30,286 bases of DNA from Endozoicomonadaceae bacterium (GCA_023146365.1 JAGLCE010000093.1:1-30286), one strand, 5' to 3'. Positions 22,160 through 30,286 are shown, counted from the stretch's first letter. The notes: a model not told the origin generated them from the letters alone. Program-made: numbers and translations.

Positions 22160-24976
22160 ATGAGTGATTATAAACAGACGCTAAACTTGCCCCATACTGG
22201 TTTTCCCATGAAAGCCAATCTATCGCAACGTGAACCGCAGATGCTCAAGCGTTGGTATGAGATGGACCTGTATGGCGAGATCCGTAAAGTGTCTGCCGGT
22301 CGTGACAAGTTTATCCTGCACGACGGCCCCCCCTACGCCAACGGCGATATACACATCGGCCACGTAGTTAATAAAGTTCTTAAGGACATCATCATAAAGT
22401 CTCGCACCATGAGTGGTTATGATGCCCCGTATGTGCCCGGCTGGGATTGCCACGGCCTGCCCATTGAGCATAAGGTGGAGCAGAAGGTCGGCAAGGCGGG
22501 CGTCAAGGTAGATGTCAAAACATTTCGCAAAAAATGCCGTGAGTATGCAGCCAAACAGGTCAATGGTCAGCGTGAGGAGTTTAAGCGCCTTGGTATACTG
22601 GGTGAGTGGGATAATCCCTATCTGACCATGGATTACCGTTTTGAGGCTGACATCATCCGCGCACTGGGCAAAGTGGTAGAGAATGGTCACCTGCATAAAG
22701 GGTATAAACCGGTTTATTGGAGTGTCGTGGGCGCTTCGGCACTGGCTGAGGCAGAAGTGGAATATCAGGACAAGACCTCTTTGGCGGTTGATGTTCGTTA
22801 CCCTGTCAGCAGCGAAACGGATATCCTGTCGACTTTCGGTGGTGACGTCGGTGAGGGGTCGGTATCTGTCGTAATCTGGACCACTACGCCCTGGACGCTG
22901 CCCTCAAGTCAGGCTGTGACACTGGGTGCTGAATTGGACTATGTGCTGGTGCAGTGCGATGTAGGGGGTGAGGCTGAGCGTCTCATTGTTGCTGAAGGAC
23001 TGCTTGAGTCCATCATGCAGCGCTACAACGTGGACCATCACACCGTTCTGGCAAAAACCACAGGCGAGGCTCTGGAAAACCTGACCGTTAACCATCCTTT
23101 CTACGACAAACAGCTGCCAATCCTGCTAGGTGACCATGTGACTTTGGATGCTGGTACTGGATGCGTCCATACGGCACCTGATCATGGTATCGATGACTTC
23201 AATGTGGGTCGTAAGTATGGTCTTGGTACTCTCAATTACTTAGATGATAACGGTAACTTCCGCAGTCATGTTGAGCTATTCGCTGGCGAGCATGTCTATA
23301 AAGTTGATCGCCATGTTATCGATGTGCTGATGGAAAAAGGTCGCTTGCTACACGAAAAAGCGTTTCAGCACAGCTATCCACACTGCTGGCGAACCAAGAC
23401 GCCGCTGATCTTTCGTGCAACACCGCAATGGTTTGTCAGCATGACCAAAAACGATCTGCTGGAAAAAGCCAAAACCGCCATCAAAAATGTGAGTTTTATC
23501 CCTGAATGGGGCAGTAACCGAATGGAAGCCATGTTGGATAGCAGCCCAGACTGGTGTATCTCTCGGCAACGGACATGGGGGGTACCCATTGCCCTGTTTA
23601 TTCATAAGAAAACGGAAGAACTGCACCCCGAAACCGCTGAATTGATTGAACAGGTCGCACTGAGGGTTGAAGAAAATGGAATGGATGATTGGTTCGATCT
23701 GGACCCTGCTAATCTGCTTTCTGCCGAGGATGCGGAAAACTACATAAAGGTGACCGATACTCTAGATGTCTGGTTTGATTCCGGCGTAACCCATATGGCG
23801 GTACTGGATGCCCGAGACTGCCTGCAATTCCCTGCGGATCTCTATTTAGAAGGTTCTGACCAGCATCGTGGCTGGTTCCAGTCCTCCCTGAAAACAGGTA
23901 TTGCCATCAAGGGCGCTCCTCCTTACAAAACCCTGCTGACCCACGGTTTCGCTGTCGATGGTCAGGGGCGAAAGATGTCGAAATCGATCGGTAACGTGAT
24001 TGCACCGCAGTCGATAATGAAATCTCTAGGTGCTGATGTTCTTCGCTTGTGGGTAGCGGCGACCGATTACAGTGCAGAAATGACAATTTCCGATGAAATC
24101 CTTAAGCGAAGTTCGGATACCTATCGCCGTATTCGTAATACCGCTCGCTTTCTGCTATCCAATCTGAACGGTTTTGATCCGGTAAACGATCTGGTATCCG
24201 CTACCGATATGTTGCCACTTGATCGCTGGGCGGTAGATCGTGCCCTGCAACTACAGCAAGAGATTGTGGAAAGCTATCAGAAGTATAACTTTCTAACTGT
24301 CTATCAAAAAGTGCATAACTTTTGTGCGCTGAGTTTGGGCGGTTTTTATCTCGATATCATCAAGGATCGCCAGTACACCGCGCAGCCAAACAGTTTGGCT
24401 CGTCGCAGTTGTCAGACCGCAATGTATCACTGTATTGAGGCGCTATCCCGCTGGATTGCACCGATCCTGAGCTTTACTGCTGAAGAAATTTGGCAGCACA
24501 TCCCGAGTGAGCGCAGTGCATCGATCCATCTGGAAACGTGGTATGAAGGGCTGCATGCGCTTGATAACCCCGTCATGGAGCGTGAATTCTGGCAGAAAAT
24601 CATGGCGGTGAAAACGGCAGTGAATAAGTCACTGGAAGAGGCACGTAATGCCGGGATGATCGGCAGTAGTCTGGAGGTCGACCTTGTATTATATGTTAGC
24701 GATGCACTCAAAACTGATCTTGAAAAGCTCGGTAATGAGCTACGTTTTGTGCTAATTACCTCCAGCGCTGACCTACAACCGTTGATAAACGCTACCGATG
24801 CTTCAGCGACTGAGGTTGAGGGGCTGAAAATTGCGGTTAAGGCTTCTGCGTTTGATAAGTGTGTCCGTTGCTGGCACCGTCGGGAAGATGTGGGTGCCAG
24901 TAATGTGCATCCAGAATTGTGTGGACGCTGCATTGACAATGTTGATGGAGAGGGTGAAATTAGGCATTTTGCCTGA
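22160..24976 (+). CDS. ileS: isoleucyl-tRNA synthetase
   Basis: Class Ia synthetase that charges tRNA-Ile and edits valine. The 938 residues align with E. coli IleS along their whole length. They start MSDYKQTLNLPHTGFPMKAN and carry the HIGH motif at 65-68 (DGPPYANGDIHIGH), the editing domain with VIWTTTPWTLPSSQAV and THGTGCVHTAPDHG-like context (GTGCVHTAPDHGIDD), WCISRQRTWGVPI, the KMSKS motif at 605-609 (GRKMSKSIGNV), and a C-terminal zinc ribbon with CVRCW and CGRC at about 900-925. One local difference: the E. coli segment WCVDCRSALAEAE reads WSVVGASALAEAE, losing two cysteines. It is co-directional with ribF and lspA. It is a single intact housekeeping copy. Confidence 0.98.
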   Translation: MSDYKQTLNLPHTGFPMKANLSQREPQMLKRWYEMDLYGEIRKVSAGRDKFILHDGPPYANGDIHIGHVVNKVLKDIIIKSRTMSGYDAPYVPGWDCHGLPIEHKVEQKVGKAGVKVDVKTFRKKCREYAAKQVNGQREEFKRLGILGEWDNPYLTMDYRFEADIIRALGKVVENGHLHKGYKPVYWSVVGASALAEAEVEYQDKTSLAVDVRYPVSSETDILSTFGGDVGEGSVSVVIWTTTPWTLPSSQAVTLGAELDYVLVQCDVGGEAERLIVAEGLLESIMQRYNVDHHTVLAKTTGEALENLTVNHPFYDKQLPILLGDHVTLDAGTGCVHTAPDHGIDDFNVGRKYGLGTLNYLDDNGNFRSHVELFAGEHVYKVDRHVIDVLMEKGRLLHEKAFQHSYPHCWRTKTPLIFRATPQWFVSMTKNDLLEKAKTAIKNVSFIPEWGSNRMEAMLDSSPDWCISRQRTWGVPIALFIHKKTEELHPETAELIEQVALRVEENGMDDWFDLDPANLLSAEDAENYIKVTDTLDVWFDSGVTHMAVLDARDCLQFPADLYLEGSDQHRGWFQSSLKTGIAIKGAPPYKTLLTHGFAVDGQGRKMSKSIGNVIAPQSIMKSLGADVLRLWVAATDYSAEMTISDEILKRSSDTYRRIRNTARFLLSNLNGFDPVNDLVSATDMLPLDRWAVDRALQLQQEIVESYQKYNFLTVYQKVHNFCALSLGGFYLDIIKDRQYTAQPNSLARRSCQTAMYHCIEALSRWIAPILSFTAEEIWQHIPSERSASIHLETWYEGLHALDNPVMEREFWQKIMAVKTAVNKSLEEARNAGMIGSSLEVDLVLYVSDALKTDLEKLGNELRFVLITSSADLQPLINATDASATEVEGLKIAVKASAFDKCVRCWHRREDVGASNVHPELCGRCIDNVDGEGEIRHFA

Positions 24977-25162
24977 GCATTAGCCGCGTTCTTGAGTCTA
25001 AAAACTTCCGCACTGAGGAGCATAGGAGCTCAATGAAGTGATAGATATTGATAGGGTTGTCAGGCGCTCTGCGAGTCTGGTGTCGTTATATATTTTTCTT
25101 TTCCACTTGAAAATAAGCACATACCCCTCATTCCGACGTAGAAACAGGATTTACAGAGATCA

Positions 25163-25678
25163 ATGAGTGCATTTAGTCCATCAAAATCCTACTCCATGCT
25201 ACGTTGGCTATGGCTTTCTGTCGTCGTCATCGTACTGGATCAGATAAGTAAGCATTATTTCAATACGAGCCTTTCTCTTTATGAGCAACTATCAGTTACG
25301 CCATTCTTTAGCTTTACGCTGGCGTATAACACGGGTGCTGCTTTCAGCTTTTTGAGCCATGCTTCCGGCTGGCAGCGCTGGTTCTTCGTGGTGGTTGCGC
25401 TGATTGTCAGCGTGGTGCTGGTGATCTGGATAAAAAGACTTCGATCTGATGAAAAACTTCAGGCAGTTGCCTTGGCATTGGTTTTTGGCGGTGCGCTTGG
25501 GAATGTGTGGGATCGCATCGTGCTGGGTCATGTGGTGGATTTTCTATTATTTTATTATGACCGTTATTATTTTCCAGCCTTCAATCTAGCAGATTCAGCC
25601 ATCACATTGGGTGCCGGCTTACTGATTCTGGACATGTTTATCCATTCTCGTACCGATAAGGGCAGACAGCAGGTATGA
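25163..25678 (+). CDS. lspA: lipoprotein signal peptidase (signal peptidase II)
   Basis: LspA is an inner-membrane aspartyl protease that cleaves prolipoprotein signal peptides after lipid attachment. The 171 residues show four membrane helices (about 13-30, 72-91, 98-114, 140-160). The conserved LDQISK and YNTGAAFSF motifs are present, and the two catalytic aspartates are in GNVWDRIVLGHVVDFL (Asp126) and FNLADSAI (Asp144). It follows ileS by 186 bases, the usual order, and its TGA overlaps the ATG of fkpB by four bases (ATGA), so the two are translationally coupled. The C-terminus is short and charged. Confidence 0.97.
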   Translation: MSAFSPSKSYSMLRWLWLSVVVIVLDQISKHYFNTSLSLYEQLSVTPFFSFTLAYNTGAAFSFLSHASGWQRWFFVVVALIVSVVLVIWIKRLRSDEKLQAVALALVFGGALGNVWDRIVLGHVVDFLLFYYDRYYFPAFNLADSAITLGAGLLILDMFIHSRTDKGRQQV

Positions 25679-26118
25679 TAAATCCGGTGATTACAGCTGG
25701 GTGCAAGGTGACCATGCACTTTGCGCTACGGCTTGATAGTGGTGATGTAGTGGATAGCACGTTTACCGGCAAGCCAGCTTCTTTTGTCCTAGGGGATGGC
25801 AACCTGCCAGGCGGCGTTGAGGCGCTTCTTAACGGGATGGAAAAGGGAGAAAGCAACACTTTTTCTCTTTCGCCTGAGCAGGCATTTGGTCAACCTAATC
25901 CTCAGAATGTCCAGAAGGTGCTACGACAGAAGTTTGCATCAGAGATGGCGCTTTCTGAAGGGTTGGTGGTCTCTTTTTCCGACAAGTCTGGTGCAGAGCT
26001 GCCGGGCGTTGTGACGGCCTTTGATGCAGAGCGTGTGACGATTGACTTCAATCATCCGTTGGCAGGAAAGAACCTGTTGTTTCAGGTTGAAATACTTGAA
26101 ATACTTGAAAACGATTAA
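25675..26118 (+). CDS. fkpB: FKBP-type peptidyl-prolyl isomerase FkpB/SlpA
   Basis: This is an SlpA-like FKBP with an inserted-in-flap chaperone domain; it catalyses proline isomerisation and prevents aggregation in the cytoplasm. The 147 residues show VTMHFALRLDSGDVVDSTF, the FVLGDGNLPGGVEALLNGM segment, SPEQAFGQPNP (start of the insert), and the closing FNHPLAGKNLLFQVEILEIL, all typical. It is coupled to lspA by a four-base overlap. In most relatives ispH comes next; here the following 120 bases lead to pilV instead. Near the 3' end a nine-base GAAATACTT duplication (from 26089) encodes EILEILE. Confidence 0.95.
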   Translation: MINPVITAGCKVTMHFALRLDSGDVVDSTFTGKPASFVLGDGNLPGGVEALLNGMEKGESNTFSLSPEQAFGQPNPQNVQKVLRQKFASEMALSEGLVVSFSDKSGAELPGVVTAFDAERVTIDFNHPLAGKNLLFQVEILEILEND

Positions 26119-26242
26119 ATGATTTAATGAACTGAAAATGCTCTTTTCTTTGGTCTAGACTGTATTTAGGGGCAATGCATTTATTGGAAGTTAATTAAGA
26201 TTGTATTATTTTCATTCAATTAGCTAAGGACGGCTGAATCCA

Positions 26243-26803
26243 TTGAAACGAAGACGAAAATTGCTAGGAAATATGGTTTTCCAAAACCGCTTAATGACTG
26301 GCTTTAGTTTGATTGAAAATCTCATCACTTTGGTTATTTTGTCAGTGGGATTGCTTGGTATTGCTGGTTTGCAGATGACAGCACTTCGTATTAATCATCA
26401 AGCTTCTATGCAGAATGAAGCTGTTAATCTTGTCGCTAGCCTTGTTGATCGAATGCGTGTTAATCCTGCGGGGGTTACGACAGGCGGTTACCTAGCTACG
26501 GCCGCCCAGGATAATTCCTGTTATAGCAGCTGCACGGCAATGAAGATGGCTAAAAATGACCTCTGGCAATGGAAACAGCAGATAGATCATCGCCTTCCGG
26601 GGGTGGGAGGGGTCTGTGAGGGTAGGATGGTGGCAAACGATAACACGAATGGAGTATCTGCTCTGGTTCAAGCTTGTACCGCTGCAACAGGCCTCTACAC
26701 AATATGGCTGATATGGGATGGCAATCATGATGGCATCTTTGATAATCCCTTCAATGTTAGTCTCACCGGTGATTCGAGCCATATGATAACCGTTACATTT
26801 TGA
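26243..26803 (+). CDS. pilV: type IV pilus minor pilin PilV
   Basis: PilV primes pilus assembly with the other minor pilins at the inner-membrane platform. The class III leader is cleaved by PilD between Gly and Phe in LMTG|FSLIENLITLVILSVGLL, with Glu at mature position 5; the N-terminal hydrophobic helix follows. Then LQMTALRINHQASMQNEAVNLVASLVDRMRVNP, the PilV signature (leads to RIRAN/RMRVN), and a globular domain with two cysteine pairs. The start is uncertain: TTG at 26243 gives a 20-residue leader with AAGGA well upstream, and an ATG at 26273 gives a more usual ten-residue leader but with AGGAA only two bases away. fimT/fimU, usually just upstream, is absent. Confidence 0.88.
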   Translation: MKRRRKLLGNMVFQNRLMTGFSLIENLITLVILSVGLLGIAGLQMTALRINHQASMQNEAVNLVASLVDRMRVNPAGVTTGGYLATAAQDNSCYSSCTAMKMAKNDLWQWKQQIDHRLPGVGGVCEGRMVANDNTNGVSALVQACTAATGLYTIWLIWDGNHDGIFDNPFNVSLTGDSSHMITVTF

Positions 26804-26873
26804 TATTAATAGTTTCCTAAATAAAGGCTTTAAGCAGGCAATATTTAAATTACATAATAATCAGGTAGCAAGG

Positions 26874-27974
26874 ATGGCATTATTAAAACAGCAAGGATTC
26901 AGTCTTCTGGAGGTTATGATATCAATGTTGTTGGGCTCCATTATGTTGCTCGCTGCTGTACAGGTGGTTGTTAACAGCAAGAAAACTTTCATGGTGAATG
27001 AATCTCTGGTGCGTATGGCAGAATCGGGCAACTATGCATTAGATGTTATCGGCAATGAAGTGCGAATGGCTGGTTATGGAGGTTGCCGAGAGACAAGTCA
27101 AGGGGTTAGTAATTTACTCGTAGGAAAAGGGGCTTCAATTCAACCTGAGCGTGGCATTCAAGGTTGGGAGGCAAGTAACACCTTTTTTGGAGCGCTGACT
27201 CCCTCTCACTGGGATGAATCGGTAATGCAGGGCAGTAATCATTGGAGTACGACACAGAGTAATTTCATGCCACAGACATCAGTTCAAGCTAGTAAAGGTT
27301 CAGATATTATTCGTCTCTGGAGTGTGGAGCCTCATGTGTTCGATTTCTCTAGTTATTCCTTTAGTAACGGCATGCATCACATTACAGTGGATAATTCTTC
27401 GAATTTCCCGGCGCCAATTGTTGCGCGAATCCTGATGGTGAGTGATTGCAATACGGTCGCGATTGTCATGGCAGTAGCATTTGACAAAAGTACACGTAAT
27501 ATTACCTTGTCTGGCACTGCTAGTAATCTACAAATGCTAGCGAATATGGATCCAACTAAGACTGAAGTGGGGATTCTTAAAGGTGTTCAATTTTATTTGA
27601 AACAAAGGCCAGGAAGCATAGGCGTGCCTGTGGTATCTCTCTATCGTCAATATATTCAGGCTGATGGTGGACTGGGCTCTAGTGAAGAGCTTGTCGAAGG
27701 TATTGCCAATATGCAGATTCAGTATGGGGAGAACAGCAGTGGATCCGATAACTCCGTCAACCGTTATGTGTCAGCAGCTAATGTGATTAACTGGACGAAC
27801 GTGCTTAGTGTCAGAATATGGCTGTTAACTGTAAGCAACACTACTTTCGCAGGTTTAGAGCAACAACCCTACCATTACCTTAGACACGATTATACCTCGT
27901 CAGACCATCGTTTTCGGCGCGAAGTATCGATGACGTTTAGTCTGCGTAACCGGATGGCGGGAGATGAGCAATGA
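26874..27974 (+). CDS. pilW: type IV pilus minor pilin PilW
   Basis: PilW is the largest minor pilin of the priming complex. It has the leader MALLKQQG|FSLLEVMISMLLGSIMLLAA with Gly8-Phe9 cleavage and Glu at mature position 5. A globular domain of about 330 residues follows, with the family features NYALDVIGNEVRMAGYGGC, the mid-region SVEPHVFDFSS, and a late VRIWLLTVSNT with YLRHDYTSSDHRFRREVSMTFSLRN that closes PilW proteins. AGG sits eight bases before the ATG. The stop overlaps the pilX ATG by four bases, so the two are coupled. It seems intact. Confidence 0.93.
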   Translation: MALLKQQGFSLLEVMISMLLGSIMLLAAVQVVVNSKKTFMVNESLVRMAESGNYALDVIGNEVRMAGYGGCRETSQGVSNLLVGKGASIQPERGIQGWEASNTFFGALTPSHWDESVMQGSNHWSTTQSNFMPQTSVQASKGSDIIRLWSVEPHVFDFSSYSFSNGMHHITVDNSSNFPAPIVARILMVSDCNTVAIVMAVAFDKSTRNITLSGTASNLQMLANMDPTKTEVGILKGVQFYLKQRPGSIGVPVVSLYRQYIQADGGLGSSEELVEGIANMQIQYGENSSGSDNSVNRYVSAANVINWTNVLSVRIWLLTVSNTTFAGLEQQPYHYLRHDYTSSDHRFRREVSMTFSLRNRMAGDEQ

Positions 27975-28546
27975 AAGCAAGACGCAGTGAATCCGGCAAC
28001 GCTTTGATCATGGGTATGGCCACGTTGTTGGTGCTGACGTTGCTGGGTGTCAGTAGTATTGATAGTGCCATCCTTGAGCAGCGGATGGCAAATAGCAGTA
28101 TGAATCATGCAATAGCTTTTCAAAATGCTGAGAACGGTTTGCTTGCCATGGAAAAAAAAATGGTGACTTATTCTTCGTTTACTACTCTCTTGGAATATTT
28201 GACAGCTAATAACCTTTATTTTTCTTCTAAGACTACAGGGCATCTTGATTTTAGTAGTTGGACAGCAATACCAGTGTTTTTCCATGGTGTTTTTAATGCT
28301 AGTGCTTCGGCCGTCGATGGAGAGGGCAATGGTCTCAACAAGATAATGGTCGAACATCTGTCTCTGATGTATGAATCGAGTGAAGGACTGAACGTGGGCT
28401 CGGGTAATAAAGACTTTATAAAACGATATTATTTAAGAGTGACATCGCTAGGGACTGGCCCAACGTATAAGGTAGCCAACGCTGCGAGTGGCGATACACC
28501 TAGGCATTCGACGATTCTACAGAGCGTTATGCTTCTGGACTACTGA
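27971..28546 (+). CDS. pilX: type IV pilus minor pilin PilX
   Basis: PilX is a minor pilin of the same priming complex. It begins ESGNALIMGMATLLVLTLLG, the PilX_N pattern, which lacks the mature position-5 glutamate as expected for this subunit, and continues VSSIDSAILEQRMANSSMNH and AFQNAENGLLAMEKKM, the conserved helix. The remaining about 130 residues are variable, ending in YYLRVTSLGTGPT and a short tail. Length (191) is normal. It starts within the last codon of pilW (four-base overlap). pilY1, normally next, does not follow; an IS66 relic begins about 150 bases downstream, so the operon looks cut here. Confidence 0.9.
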   Translation: MKARRSESGNALIMGMATLLVLTLLGVSSIDSAILEQRMANSSMNHAIAFQNAENGLLAMEKKMVTYSSFTTLLEYLTANNLYFSSKTTGHLDFSSWTAIPVFFHGVFNASASAVDGEGNGLNKIMVEHLSLMYESSEGLNVGSGNKDFIKRYYLRVTSLGTGPTYKVANAASGDTPRHSTILQSVMLLDY

Positions 28547-28693
28547 AGAGCCCAATAACTAGAGTATTTAGTTAACTCTGAAAAACCCTATTTTCAAACA
28601 GTTTCGTTCTGAAGATCTGTGTAACTGTTTATCATGAACCCCTCACACTCACGGGAAGGATAGACATATTTCTACGTATCGAACAATCTAAAA

Positions 28694-29134
28694 ATGTACG
28701 CCGTCGAGCGCGACATAACGTCACTCACCCCGGCCGAGAAATATCGGCAGTGACAACAGCACAGCAAACCGTTACTCGATGACCTCAGTCAGTGGTTTGA
28801 AAAAAATATCAGCAAAGTACCCTGGGGCAGTAAAATCCACACAGCCATACAATACACCTTGAATCAATGGACTAAACTCATTAGTTATTGTGATGACGAC
28901 AGGCTGAACATCAGCAACGCTCTGGCTGAAAATGCAATTCGTCCCTTTGTAATAGGACGCAAGGCATGGCTCTTCGCGGATACGCCAAACGGAGCCAAGG
29001 CCAGTGCTATTCATTACAGCTTGATAGAAACAGCAAAAGAGAACGGGCTTGAACCTTACCAATACCTGCGTGAGGTGTTGGCCAAACTACCCTACGCCGA
29101 AACGATTGAGGAGATTGAAACTTTGCTGCCCTGA
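28694..29134 (+). pseudogene. IS66-family TnpC transposase, C-terminal relic
   Basis: The frame reads MYAVERDITSLTPAEKYRQ, a TGA at 28751-28753, then SKPLLDDLSQWFEKNISKVP and so on through NALAENAIRPFVIGRKAW, NGAKASAIHYSLIETAKENG and LEPYQYLREVLAKLPYAETI. This is the last third of an IS66 TnpC (DDE_Tnp_IS66 plus C-terminal domain). The N-terminal part, the accessory genes and the left end are missing, and the stop (probably CGA to TGA) is inside. The catalytic Glu region (NALAENAIRP) is intact. It sits exactly where pilY1 is expected after pilX. Confidence 0.88.
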
Positions 29135-29196
29135 AATATTAAAAAAGTTAAGTAATTTTTAAAAAAAGACAAGTACGTCGAGAAATGGGCGCTTAC
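29092..29196 (+). mobile_element. IS66 right end
   Basis: This covers the TnpC stop, an A-rich tail and the terminal GCGCTTAC, complement GTAAGCGC, which matches the conserved IS66 end. About 87% identical to the segment at 19315-19419 by hand count. Confidence 0.75.
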
Positions 29197-29233
29197 ATAT
29201 AAGGTTGTCACGCAAGGGTCTCACCCTGACGAT

Positions 29234-29509
29234 ATGACACAGGATTCCTCTCTTTACACCCAGATACATGATAATATGTCTGGATTCATTGAAACATATA
29301 GCAAAAAGTGTTGTCGAAGAGTGTATGCGGGTGTTGTGCTAGAAAACCATTACCACTTGATACTCCAGTCAGTGCCAGAACGTATCTTGGGGCGACAGGG
29401 AGTGCTAAAGGTTTGTAGACAACGGTCAGCAGAGTATGCATTTTCACGCGGGAGTATGGGAACGGAAAGCTTCTTTTTAATGTTACGTTCAATTAGTTCA
29501 CGCTATTGA
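29234..29509 (+). pseudogene. IS200/REP-type Y1 (HUH) transposase relic
   Basis: The frame contains VYAGVVLENHYHLILQSVPE, the metal-binding HUH motif (HYH) with its preceding strand of IS200-like or REP-associated tyrosine transposases. The catalytic tyrosine domain is missing: later residues lose similarity, and a better continuation appears in another frame (MHFHAGVWERKASF), so it is frameshifted and truncated. The ORF start is not meaningful. It lies between the IS66 relic and the last orphan gene. Confidence 0.6.
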
Positions 29510-29563
29510 TCTATCAATTAATATGAGTTGCTCTAAATATCAACCTGCAATCCAGCCTCCTTT

Positions 29564-29587
29564 ATGACTTTATGACTTTATGACTTT
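29564..29587. repeat. ATGACTTT octamer tandem repeat
   Basis: Three perfect eight-base copies lie 43 bases upstream of the last gene's start, i.e. where a promoter could lie. Copy-number change would shift spacing upstream of the ribosome site. Confidence 0.9.
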
Positions 29588-29629
29588 AGGGCATATAAAT
29601 ATGTTGAATGAAATGATGAGAGAGAAATT

Positions 29630-30202
29630 ATGAATTATATAAGCACAACAATACCAATCAGTACCAGTACCATCGCACAGTCAAACTTAAGTCTGACTGC
29701 AGCAAGATCTCAAGGTAGGAGGGTCTCTTCTGAAGCCGAGGTTAGTACGATGTCGTCGGAATCTCAGGGGGCTACCGGAGGCCAGACGATACCAAGTGGT
29801 AGCAATGTACGTAATGTTTTTAAAATTCGAGTGAATGGTTATTTTACCCGCATGGGTGAATACAAGCACGCCACTGATTATAGGCAAAATAGTGGTTGTG
29901 GTGGGACACCATCTTTTAATGATTTAATGAATTATCTAAGGGAAGAAAAACTGACCGTTGATGAAATCAATTATGTACTTAACTCTTCAGTAAAAGGGTA
30001 CAATCCCCATGTTGGTCAAGGGGCAGATCGGTCTTTTGCAGATAGCATGGAGTGTAAATTCTTTATTCATGAGCTAAATCAAATTAAACGAATATTGTGC
30101 GGTCGAAGGATTAATCTGAACAATAGTGGTTTGGATAGAGAGGAAGTAAGGCGTCATGTTAGGAATAGGGATAGGAATAGGAATATGAGTACTGAGGAGT
30201 GA
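29630..30202 (+). CDS. orphan 190-residue protein, effector-like composition
   Basis: I do not recognise this protein. The ATG is preceded by GAGAGAGAAATT. The N-terminal 60 residues are rich in Ser, Thr, Gln and Gly (STTIPISTSTIAQSNLSLTA and on), without a Sec signal peptide or membrane segment. This composition is usual for type III secretion signals but is not proof. A folded part follows: RNVFKIRVNGYFTRMGEYKH, then FNDLMNYLREEKLTVDEINY, suggesting small helices, and FADSMECKFFIHELNQIKRI. The C-terminus is strongly basic with a RN/RD repeat (RNRDRNRN). It stands isolated downstream of IS relics. A transferred accessory gene is likely. Confidence 0.65.
   Translation: MNYISTTIPISTSTIAQSNLSLTAARSQGRRVSSEAEVSTMSSESQGATGGQTIPSGSNVRNVFKIRVNGYFTRMGEYKHATDYRQNSGCGGTPSFNDLMNYLREEKLTVDEINYVLNSSVKGYNPHVGQGADRSFADSMECKFFIHELNQIKRILCGRRINLNNSGLDREEVRRHVRNRDRNRNMSTEE
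30161..30184 (+). repeat. AGGAAT hexamer repeat at gene 3' end
   Basis: Four six-base units (the second is AGGGAT) encode alternating Arg-Asn/Arg-Asp at the C-terminus of the last gene. Confidence 0.85.
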
Positions 30203-30286
30203 GAGAAGTTTAAAGTCTATAATGCTATTTGTTGAATATATATGAAAAAATTCCTCGTTCTCAGAGACTGTAAATTAGATTGTGTA

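Larger units (their letters stand above)
29201..29629. other. intergenic region with a Y1 transposase relic
   Basis: This stretch of about 430 bases contains only the HUH transposase relic (29234-29509) and an eight-base tandem repeat shortly before the last gene. GAGAGAG-like sequence before 29630 serves as that gene's ribosome site. Confidence 0.5.

Noticed and set aside
1..30286. CRISPR array, tRNA or rRNA genes, prophage modules, origin of replication
   Set aside because: I looked for regularly spaced repeats, tRNA-like cloverleaf arms and rRNA signatures in the gaps and found none. The tandem repeats present are short and without spacers.

Overview
The window looks like a chromosomal segment of a gammaproteobacterium, judged from the gene order pepA-holC-valS with divergent lptF-lptG, and ribF-ileS-lspA-fkpB followed by type IV minor pilins. 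This layout is typical of Pseudomonas/Oceanospirillum-like bacteria, and the encoded ValS and IleS read like the E. coli enzymes. Relics of four or more insertion-sequence families (IS630, IS66, IS30, an HUH/Y1 transposase), an eroded ABC transporter, toxin genes and effector-like orphans suggest a host-associated bacterium with a degrading, IS-rich genome. A relative of the Endozoicomonas group is a guess only.

Regions. (1) 1-1000: IS630 transposase tail next to an ABC exporter relic. (2) 1-6.1 kb: rubredoxin, two unrecognised proteins, an RDD membrane protein and the LPS-export permeases LptG/LptF. (3) 6.3-8.4 kb: pepA and holC. (4) 8.4-15.3 kb: two tandem paralogous secreted pore-forming toxins of the Vibrio cholerae cytolysin (VCC)/leukocidin type, each with signal peptide, pro-domain, cytolysin core and ricin-type beta-trefoil lectin, lodged between holC and valS. 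(5) 15.3-18.2 kb: valS. (6) 18.2-21.0 kb: an AT-rich, gene-poor stretch with IS66 and IS30 relics and an orphan two-TM protein. (7) 21.0-28.5 kb: ribF, ileS, lspA, fkpB, then pilV-pilW-pilX. ispH and fimT/fimU, which usually sit between fkpB and pilV, are absent. (8) 28.6-30.3 kb: IS66 and Y1 relics, then an orphan effector-like gene.

The most unusual item is the first toxin (8945-11974). Its paralogue has an ordinary short pre-stem, but here about 330 acidic, Ser/Asp/Glu-rich, repeat-containing residues lie at the place where the VCC stem hairpin turns, the part that crosses the target membrane and forms the pore. Both toxins end in acidic repeats in place of the VCC beta-prism domain, and both genes carry in-frame tandem repeats. 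All family assignments come from reading motifs by eye; no searches were run.
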